The notes beneath the pieces were generated by a model. It was not told where the DNA came from. It ran no database searches and saw only the letters and a list, made by a program, of their open reading frames with translations. From Prevotellaceae bacterium UBA1720 (GTDB taxonomy: Bacteria; Bacteroidota; Bacteroidia; Bacteroidales; Bacteroidaceae), in the NCBI GenBank assembly GCA_002317475.1, contig DCIS01000087.1, positions 13,975 to 19,290 on the forward strand: DNA of 5,316 nt, read 5' to 3'. The position numbers were made by a program, and so were the translations under genes. Below are positions 1 through 5,316 of the stretch, piece by piece. Positions within the stretch are counted from its first letter, which is position 1. Each line of letters starts with the position of its first letter.

Positions 1-428
1 ACACGGTTGAGGATATTGTCGTTGGCAGTATAGAGAGCCTTGGCAGACTCATCCTGCATGACGATGTCACGCAACTTACCACTCTCGTTCAAACCTACTC
101 TGACCATATTGTAACCGGGAATGGAAACAGTAACAGCTGAACTATAGAGGGGAACTTGCAGACTGAAGCTACCATCTTCCTCAGTCAAGGCAGAATAACC
201 TTGACCAGCAATAGACTGCACGAGCACACCCGACAAGGGTTGGCCATCAGCCTGGCTAATTACACGACCGGTAATAGTACGAGTGGGCTCTACCTTCTTT
301 GTCTTAGCAATTCTGGTCACCAAGACTACCTCATCGTTAGCATCTTCGTCGGTTTCGGCATCCTGAGCCGATACACAAACGGGAGCTGCCAACAGCATTG
401 AGAGGCAAAATATATTCAGTTTTTTCAT
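1..428 (-). CDS. SusC/RagA-like TonB-dependent outer-membrane receptor, N-terminal part only
   Basis: The frame begins with ATG at 428 and stays open to the window edge, giving 142 complete codons of a protein that in this family is usually around 1000 residues. Residues 1-21 form a Sec signal peptide (MKK start, hydrophobic core, VSA before Gln22), so this is a signal peptidase I substrate and not a lipoprotein. Residues 22-48 are a charged linker, first acidic (DAETDEDANDE) and then basic (AKTKK). Residues 49-113 look like a carboxypeptidase-regulatory-like beta-sandwich: TITGRV, then QPLSGVLV, LTEEDGSFSLQVP and VSIPGYNMV. That domain followed by a plug and a 22-strand barrel is the usual layout of SusC-type glycan or peptide importers; plug and barrel lie outside the window, so the receptor assignment is inferred from this domain and the neighbours. 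The gene follows the 647-residue FAS1 gene after 9 bases and is probably co-transcribed. A short secreted protein with only this domain is an unlikely alternative. Confidence 0.85.
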   Translation of the reverse strand, partial: MKKLNIFCLSMLLAAPVCVSAQDAETDEDANDEVVLVTRIAKTKKVEPTRTITGRVISQADGQPLSGVLVQSIAGQGYSALTEEDGSFSLQVPLYSSAVTVSIPGYNMVRVGLNESGKLRDIVMQDESAKALYTANDNILNR

Positions 429-437
429 ATCGAATTA
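429..437 (-). promoter_or_regulatory. 9-base junction between FAS1 gene 2 and the SusC-like gene
   Basis: On the coding strand the upstream gene ends TAA, immediately followed by a second in-frame TAA, then TTCGAT and the ATG of the receptor. Both genes are in the same reading frame, separated only by the tandem stop and two sense codons. An AAGGA string lies 13 bases before the ATG, inside the last codons of the upstream gene; that is rather far for a Shine-Dalgarno site and may be chance, since Bacteroidota rarely depend on such sites. The tight spacing suggests co-transcription and possible translational coupling (inference). Confidence 0.45.
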
Positions 438-2381
438 TTATTCCTTAGAAGATTCGTCGTCCTTTTTATTTCTCTCAAGAAGTTTGTCGTTGAAAGCATC
501 CAAGTCGAATGCAGCAGCTTCTGCCTCTTCCTTAGTCTCGAAGGGAACAAGGATGATTTCGTCAAGACGAAGTGTACGGGTATAAACCTTCTCCTTCACC
601 TTGGTAGCTGCAGGACCAAATGACTTGAACTGCAAGGTGACAACTCCCTTATCAATACCCATACTTGATACGCTAAAGACCTTAGCCTTTGAAATCAAGA
701 TGGTATCCATTGTGGTTGCCTTGGTAGCATAAGCACGGTCAAAGTTAGACTGACCCTTGATGTCGCTGTAACCAGTAATGGGTGAATTCTCATCATACTT
801 GACAGGGTTCATCATGAAACCACTCTTGGAATCAGGATTACCATTGGCATCATTACCGTAGTTGACCATCTTGCTAGTGTTGCCGTCAAGTACCTTACAC
901 TCAACAGTGAAATAGCAAGAAAGAGAGTCCTTGATGTTGGTATCGCTACCTCTACCAGGAGCTGTTACAGCATAGATGTTATAGTAAACATTTGACAACG
1001 TGCTGGGAAGAGTGTAGGTAACCTCAGTGTGGTTTGAAGCCGTCTTGCTGCTGAAGGCAACATAACGATACTCTCTCTCTACTTTCGTCTTGATCTTGGG
1101 ACCCCATACAGAATCACCAGTCTGAGTATCTACAGTCCATGCCGAGTCAGGAAGCTCCTCATATTTATAAACAATGTGATTACCACCATTAGTGTTCATG
1201 GTAGTAACATTCTTGTTGTCAACAGGAACTTCATAGTTGAATGAAGACTCAGCCTGCAAGTCGGTACGGTCAAAGAATGTAGAACGAGGATCGATAGCAC
1301 CCTTGTTGTCTACATAAATGTAACCATTTGAGCACTCATACTTCTGCAAACCAGCAAGAATACCCTCTTCAGGATTATAGTAGACATTCTTGCGAGGATT
1401 GTGGATCTGATGTTCACCATACATAGTATTGGTCAGAGAGTCAGTCATGTGCTGATTGTGGCGTGTGGTCTTACTCATATTGAAGAAACGACCACGAATG
1501 ATGCTCTGCTGAGTCAACACATTTGACAGAGAGTCAGCCTGATTAACGCTGGCAGCATACTGATAGTACTGCTTGTACTTGTCAAACTCCTGCTTCCAGA
1601 TCTCGTTGGTAGGAGCAATGAAGATGTAGTCACTGTCTTCACGCTGGATATAACCGTAACGAGAAAGCAAATCGTTGGAAAGGATAGTAACTGAATCCAG
1701 GTATACGGTCTGTCCATCAATTACACCACCTTCAACTGAAGAAAGCTCATCCAGGGTATACTCGTCAAAGAACTTGATGAAGCTTGCAACACTATCAAGG
1801 CCGTTCAACTCGGTGTACTCACGGATATTGGGGAAGAACGTCTGTACATTCTCTGCCTTATACAGAATACCATTGTTGCAAAGCTCCATGCTCTTGAATG
1901 TATTGCCATCCAAGGAACCAGTGGTAGTATTCTTACCCACCAGACGCATGTGCTTCTTGTTCAACATATTGATGGTAGTATCAGTCAAAGAAGAGATAGG
2001 ACGTGAATAGAGGGCAACATGATTCTGGAAGAACTGCTTGATAGCACGATTGTCCTTCCATTTCAAGTCGGCCTTTGCATCCTCCTGATAAATAGCGATT
2101 ACACTATCAGCCTGCTCTGAAGTCATACCCAGGGGAGCCCATACAGTCAACTGCTGTGGTGAGTCAAGCGTCTCAGCACCACCAATGGCTACAATGGTCT
2201 TATAGAAACTGGCAAGGTTAGGGTCAGCCTTAATCTTCTCCAACAGGGAAGTCTCTTCAGCCATACCGCCAGGAACGATGTCATAGTGCTCGTTCCAGTC
2301 GTCAGTACATGCTGACCAGAGCATGGGAGCTCCAGTCAGCAGCACTGCTGCCATAAATTTTGTATACTTGTTTGTTTTCAT
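438..2381 (-). CDS. FAS1 (fasciclin) domain lipoprotein 2, 647 residues
   Basis: Predicted lipoprotein exported to the outer membrane. A basic n-region (MKTNKYTK) and hydrophobic core lead to LWSAC, with Cys25 as the likely lipidated residue, followed by TDDWNEHYD, a start familiar from Bacteroidota fasciclin proteins. The first FAS1 domain spans about 44-190, with an H1-like motif LTVWAPLG (78-85) and an H2-like motif NGILYKAENV (170-179). The second spans about 193-375, with YIFIAPTNEIW (252-262) and NGYIYVDN (352-359). Residues about 380-614 form a beta-rich region (YTLPSTLSNVYYNIYAVTAP; ending LRLDEIILVPF), probably a jelly-roll-like sandwich. The last 33 residues are a charged, Ala/Glu/Lys-rich, probably helical tail. 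FAS1 domains mediate adhesion or ligand binding in other organisms; here an accessory binding role beside SusC/SusD proteins is inferred and the ligand is unknown. The start was chosen because it supplies the basic n-region; Met10 would remove it. The preceding gap is 40 bases and the following one 9. Confidence 0.88.
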   Translation of the reverse strand: MKTNKYTKFMAAVLLTGAPMLWSACTDDWNEHYDIVPGGMAEETSLLEKIKADPNLASFYKTIVAIGGAETLDSPQQLTVWAPLGMTSEQADSVIAIYQEDAKADLKWKDNRAIKQFFQNHVALYSRPISSLTDTTINMLNKKHMRLVGKNTTTGSLDGNTFKSMELCNNGILYKAENVQTFFPNIREYTELNGLDSVASFIKFFDEYTLDELSSVEGGVIDGQTVYLDSVTILSNDLLSRYGYIQREDSDYIFIAPTNEIWKQEFDKYKQYYQYAASVNQADSLSNVLTQQSIIRGRFFNMSKTTRHNQHMTDSLTNTMYGEHQIHNPRKNVYYNPEEGILAGLQKYECSNGYIYVDNKGAIDPRSTFFDRTDLQAESSFNYEVPVDNKNVTTMNTNGGNHIVYKYEELPDSAWTVDTQTGDSVWGPKIKTKVEREYRYVAFSSKTASNHTEVTYTLPSTLSNVYYNIYAVTAPGRGSDTNIKDSLSCYFTVECKVLDGNTSKMVNYGNDANGNPDSKSGFMMNPVKYDENSPITGYSDIKGQSNFDRAYATKATTMDTILISKAKVFSVSSMGIDKGVVTLQFKSFGPAATKVKEKVYTRTLRLDEIILVPFETKEEAEAAAFDLDAFNDKLLERNKKDDESSKE

Positions 2382-2421
2382 AACTTATAATATTCTTATT
2401 CTATAAATAATGAACTAAGAA
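2382..2421 (-). other. AT-rich 40-base gap between the two FAS1 genes
   Basis: This is the only gap longer than 9 bases in the window. By hand count 34 of 40 bases are A or T. On the coding strand it has no Shine-Dalgarno-like string and no match to the Bacteroides -7 element TAnnTTTG or a clear upstream TTTG element, so I do not call a promoter. A weak inverted pair (TTATA and TATAA, about 11 bases apart) is too AT-rich to be a convincing terminator. The likeliest role is an unstructured, AT-rich ribosome-loading leader for the downstream FAS1 gene, as is common in Bacteroidota (inference). Confidence 0.4.
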
Positions 2422-4545
2422 TTAATAATCATCCTCTGCTCTACCAGCACCCTCGACGCCGTATACACTCTTAGGAACGATTTCCCAATAGTCGAACATC
2501 AGCAATGCACCCTGAGGAGCCCATACTGACTTCACGCGTACTTTGTGACGCTTGTTCTGGCTGAGAGTAACGTTGTTAGCAACAACATAACGAACAGTAC
2601 CACTCTGATTAGCGAAGAGGTTACCATCACCAACAGAAGCCAATGCATCAGCACCATCCTTATGAACATAAGGTGTGGTGAAGCAGCTTGCGGGACCGTG
2701 ATACCAACCATTGTTGTGCATGTTCTTCTTGAGAGCCTCACGACGATCCTCATCGTATGTCTTCAAAGTCGAAAGAGAAACCCAACCGATACGATCGGTG
2801 AAGCCGTTAGTAGAACGCTGGTCGAAAGGAATACCCTGAGGTACACCATCCAAATAGAACTGACAGATACCACGTGAGTTCATGGCACAGAAGCCCAAAC
2901 GAATCTGGTAAGTACCAGTGGGAACAGTAGGCAAGTAGAACTCAACATCGAAGTTACCATTGTCAGATGCCATGTTGTACTCGTCACCTTCATAACTCCA
3001 ATACCAGCTACGTGCACCCTGATACAGGAAGATACCGTCCTCGTTAACCTTTACACCATCCAGGTAACCATTGGGAAGAATCCAGTTTTTAGCGGGAGCC
3101 TTAATGTCCTCACAAGAAACGGTGTTCCAAGGCTCGTAGTTACGCAAGTTGTTGCTGTGGAACTCGGGGAAGAGGGCCATCATATCGAAACGCATACGAG
3201 TGTTGAAGATATTTTCGCGAGTGTTTTCACCAAAATCAGCCAAACCATCAGTATAGTAATACCAACCATTGACAGACTCATTGATATACTCTTCCTCAAC
3301 AGAAGGCAATACATGTACACCCTGATCAAACGAACGAAGCATATCACCACGATTGAGGTACATGTCATTTTTAACACCACCATTCTCGCGGATATCCTTT
3401 GCAGACATCAAACGAAGAACCTTAATGGTAGCCAGAGAGTCCATTGTGCTAAACCACTCATGTGGATTGATGCATGCATCATTGATGTTGGTCTTCCAAG
3501 AAGTAATTGGTGTTAAACGCTCAATAGAGTTTGCAGCCAAAGGCAGACAGTTGTAACCAATCAAACGACGCAAGGGGTTATCAAGCTTCTTGAAATCAGC
3601 AGCAGTCAAAGTAGAGAAATCAGGAGCTGATGGATCATAGACGCTACGAGCATAGTTGTAGAATGACTCAAGGTCAGTAATGCCATACTTCTCTTGAAGA
3701 ATAGAGTCAGGACAAGCGAAAATAGTGAACTTGAACTTACGCTTCTCGGGAACATCACTCATATCCCACTGAGCACCAGAGTAAATCTTCTTCTTATGAT
3801 AGTTCTCATAAGCAGAATTGTAGTAGTCCCAGGTTCTATCCTCAATCTTCGATGCAATGATGTCTGCAAGACCGGTAACCTTAAGTGCCTCGTTGAAACG
3901 ACCCAGTTTGGGGTTCTTCGACAGCAAGTCATCAATAGTCTGAGTTGATGAACTCAACACATGATTGATAGCATGAATAATACCATTAGCCACAGTATCA
4001 TTACAGTTGTAATAATCAATAACACCGGTTCTGTTCAGTTTGAATGTTGTTGCCAAGGTATCCTCACCAGACATAACGTAGTCATAGTCAATACTGATTG
4101 AACGGTCGTTCATGTTTGGCTCACTAATGGCGTGAGAAGAAACGAAGTCAGCCATCTCGAGCGTGTTGTACATCATACCATTGATAAGGTGTGTACGTGC
4201 GATGGTATCACAAACATCGTAAGGAATATCCTCAATCTCTGCATAACCATGCTCTTGCATGTACTCCTCAATTGCATCATTGGTGGGAGCGAAGCAAGTA
4301 AACTGACCGTACACAGAGATAAGGTCCATGATGTTCACAGCACGCTCACTATCCTTTGAACGCTCAACAATCTCAGCAAATTTGGTGAATTGTTCAGTCT
4401 CTTTGAGTTTCTGGCTCATCATTTTGCCAGTGAACACAAAGAAGTTCTCAGGAGCCATATCGTCTTTACAAGACGTGGTGGACAGGCCTACTGCAGCAAC
4501 GCAGCAGACCATGATCCATGAATATATGCTTTTCATAACTTTCAT
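2422..4545 (-). CDS. FAS1 (fasciclin) domain lipoprotein 1, 707 residues
   Basis: Predicted outer-membrane lipoprotein. The signal sequence ends STTSC with Cys26 as the lipidated residue, followed by KDD, which resembles the charged signal that sends Bacteroidota lipoproteins to the cell surface. FAS1 domain 1 spans about 45-200, with a good H1 motif FTCFAPTNDAI (82-92), THLINGMMY (118-126) and a textbook H2 motif NGIIHAINHVL (187-197). Domain 2 spans about 202-440 and is longer and degenerate: its H1 equivalent is FTIFACPDSIL (273-283) and its H2 equivalent NGWYYYTDGL (426-435). Residues about 490-692 form a beta-rich domain with an aromatic cluster GARSWYWSYEGDEY (510-523), then VPTGTYQIRLGF and QFYLDGVPQGIPFD, ending LLMFDYWEIVP; it resembles a sugar-binding jelly roll, a role I infer. 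The gene starts 9 bases after the SusD-like stop. Met4 (ATG at 4536) is an equally possible start and leaves the signal peptide intact. Confidence 0.88.
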   Translation of the reverse strand: MKVMKSIYSWIMVCCVAAVGLSTTSCKDDMAPENFFVFTGKMMSQKLKETEQFTKFAEIVERSKDSERAVNIMDLISVYGQFTCFAPTNDAIEEYMQEHGYAEIEDIPYDVCDTIARTHLINGMMYNTLEMADFVSSHAISEPNMNDRSISIDYDYVMSGEDTLATTFKLNRTGVIDYYNCNDTVANGIIHAINHVLSSSTQTIDDLLSKNPKLGRFNEALKVTGLADIIASKIEDRTWDYYNSAYENYHKKKIYSGAQWDMSDVPEKRKFKFTIFACPDSILQEKYGITDLESFYNYARSVYDPSAPDFSTLTAADFKKLDNPLRRLIGYNCLPLAANSIERLTPITSWKTNINDACINPHEWFSTMDSLATIKVLRLMSAKDIRENGGVKNDMYLNRGDMLRSFDQGVHVLPSVEEEYINESVNGWYYYTDGLADFGENTRENIFNTRMRFDMMALFPEFHSNNLRNYEPWNTVSCEDIKAPAKNWILPNGYLDGVKVNEDGIFLYQGARSWYWSYEGDEYNMASDNGNFDVEFYLPTVPTGTYQIRLGFCAMNSRGICQFYLDGVPQGIPFDQRSTNGFTDRIGWVSLSTLKTYDEDRREALKKNMHNNGWYHGPASCFTTPYVHKDGADALASVGDGNLFANQSGTVRYVVANNVTLSQNKRHKVRVKSVWAPQGALLMFDYWEIVPKSVYGVEGAGRAEDDY

Positions 4546-4554
4546 AGTTTCACA
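4546..4554 (-). promoter_or_regulatory. 9-base junction between the SusD-like gene and FAS1 gene 1
   Basis: On the coding strand the SusD-like gene ends AAAAAATAA, then TGTGAAACT and the ATG of the FAS1 gene. The run of A residues 12-20 bases ahead of the start is the kind of A-rich leader Bacteroidota use instead of a Shine-Dalgarno site. The stop codon overlaps an ATG that is itself followed directly by TGA (TAATGTGA), a start-stop pair of no coding value. The two genes are in the same frame. Coupled translation is plausible but inferred. Confidence 0.45.
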
Positions 4555-5316
4555 TTATTTTTTTAGACTACTCTCATAGTTCTTATCTTCACCATCTGAA
4601 GCACCATAGAAAGGCTTCTGCTTCAGTGCAGTGTTAGATTTCAACTCAGTCTTGTTGTAAGGCCAGAAGAGTGCATCGTAGCTGACGAACAAGATCACAC
4701 CAGTACTGCTACCCTTAGCGGGAACATTCTTCTTGATGTAGTCTGTAGTCTGACCATTACGATGACATACACGCAGGAGGTCGAACCAGCGCTTGCCCTC
4801 GAACATTAATTCACGACGACGCTCAGCCTGTACCAACTCACGCATATCTTCCTTAGTCTGATACTTATCCTGCTTCAACACAAGACCAGTTGTCTTTGAG
4901 TCAGGAGTAGCGTAGTTGGGGGTCATGAGGCTACGACGGTTGATTGCCCATACGATTGAGAATGCACGGTTCAGATTATCATCGATAACTTGATTACCAT
5001 CCTCATCGGTAGTCTTCAGATTATCACCAGCCAACTCAACCAATGCCTCGGCCTGCATCAACATAACGTCGGTGAGACGGTAGAAAATCCAGTTACGGTC
5101 ACTGCGTGAACCACCTGAATAAGTTGCTACCCAAGGAATAGTAGCGCTTGAATTTGTCTTAACACTAATGTCATTACATACATACTTAGCAGGATAACCC
5201 TTAGACCACTGCTCATCAGCAGAAGTATTGGTATAGTAACGCAGGTCATACTGATGATCGTATACCTTATACATCTTATTGACAGCGTCGGTTACAACAT
5301 TCTCATGAGCATAAAG
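4555..5316 (-). CDS. SusD/RagB-family nutrient-uptake lipoprotein, C-terminal part
   Basis: The frame is open to the window edge and ends with TAA at 4557-4555, giving 253 visible residues, roughly the C-terminal half of a family that is usually 450-650 residues long. The in-frame ATG at 5274 is internal, because 14 sense codons precede it without a stop and typical SusD sequence continues across it. Family marks, in order of visible residues, are YRLTDVMLMQAEALVEL (79-95, the TPR-like helix usually read as RLAEvyLnyAEA), AFSIVWAINRRS (118-129), ELVQAERRRELMFEGKRWFDLLR (160-182, the most diagnostic stretch, here E-R-R-R-E-L and E-G-K-R-W-F-D-L), and LFWPYNKTELKSN with LKQKPFY near the end, equivalent to the usual PIP-sE-N-QN-GY ending. 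SusD proteins sit on the outer surface and form a lid over a SusC barrel. The partner SusC would be expected just upstream, outside the window. Ligand class cannot be read from this half. Confidence 0.93.
   Translation of the reverse strand, partial: LYAHENVVTDAVNKMYKVYDHQYDLRYYTNTSADEQWSKGYPAKYVCNDISVKTNSSATIPWVATYSGGSRSDRNWIFYRLTDVMLMQAEALVELAGDNLKTTDEDGNQVIDDNLNRAFSIVWAINRRSLMTPNYATPDSKTTGLVLKQDKYQTKEDMRELVQAERRRELMFEGKRWFDLLRVCHRNGQTTDYIKKNVPAKGSSTGVILFVSYDALFWPYNKTELKSNTALKQKPFYGASDGEDKNYESSLKK

Noticed and set aside
156..401. Plus-strand open frame of 81 codons
   Set aside because: It lies wholly antisense to the receptor signal peptide and regulatory-like domain, has no recognisable protein features and no leader; the minus-strand reading is clearly the real one.
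1675..2010. Plus-strand open frame of 111 codons inside the 647-residue FAS1 gene
   Set aside because: Antisense shadow of a well-supported FAS1 coding region, with no domain-like sequence.
2382..2421. Promoter or intrinsic terminator in the AT-rich gap
   Set aside because: No TAnnTTTG or TTTG element and no GC-containing hairpin with a following U tract; the only inverted pair is five A/T bases long.
2545..2877. Plus-strand open frame of 110 codons
   Set aside because: Antisense to the C-terminal beta domain of the 707-residue FAS1 protein; Thr/Ile-rich composition typical of a shadow frame.
3157..3516. Plus-strand open frame of 119 codons
   Set aside because: The longest antisense frame, but it overlaps conserved FAS1 sequence entirely and resembles no protein I recognise.
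4555..5274. A complete 239-residue gene starting at the ATG at 5274
   Set aside because: The frame continues upstream to the window edge without a stop, there is no signal peptide at this Met, and the protein would lack the N-terminal half of the SusD fold.
1..5316. CRISPR array, tRNA, rRNA, insertion sequence or phage genes
   Set aside because: Coding sequence fills all but 58 bases, and I saw no periodic repeats, terminal inverted repeats or RNA-gene-like segments.

Overview
The window comes from a Bacteroidota genome, most likely a Bacteroidales gut-type organism (Prevotella/Segatella, Bacteroides or a relative). The evidence is a SusD/RagB-family protein, two large FAS1 (fasciclin) lipoproteins with Bacteroidota-style CKDD and CTDD mature ends, the start of a SusC/RagA-type TonB-dependent receptor, and AT/A-rich sequence instead of Shine-Dalgarno sites in front of the starts. 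Base composition is middling (about mid-40s to 50% GC in the lines I counted by eye). Genus cannot be fixed from this sequence.

All genes lie on the minus strand and read from high to low coordinates. In transcription order they are: (1) the C-terminal 253 residues of a SusD/RagB-like lipoprotein (5316 to 4555, start outside the window); (2) a 707-residue FAS1 lipoprotein (4545 to 2422); (3) a 647-residue FAS1 lipoprotein (2381 to 438); (4) the first 142 codons of a SusC-like receptor (428 to 1, continuing outside the window). The gaps are 9, 40 and 9 bases, so only 58 bases are non-coding. I see no convincing terminator or Bacteroides-type promoter (TAnnTTTG) in any gap, which fits one polycistronic message. 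There are no RNA genes, CRISPR arrays, insertion sequences or long repeats.

Inferred working model: this is part of a nutrient-uptake (Sus-like) locus. SusD-like proteins cap an outer-membrane SusC barrel and help capture a ligand. The two FAS1 proteins are predicted surface or periplasm-facing lipoproteins that could act as accessory ligand-binding or adhesive proteins. The SusC gene that follows suggests a second transporter unit, or a SusC working with these accessory proteins. No enzyme or regulator is in the window, so the substrate cannot be assigned. The most notable features are the FAS1 pair between a SusD gene and a SusC gene, the reciprocal pattern of canonical and degenerate FAS1 domains in the pair, their distinct C-terminal beta-rich domains, and a charged linker with a TonB-box-like string at the mature N-terminus of the SusC-like receptor.
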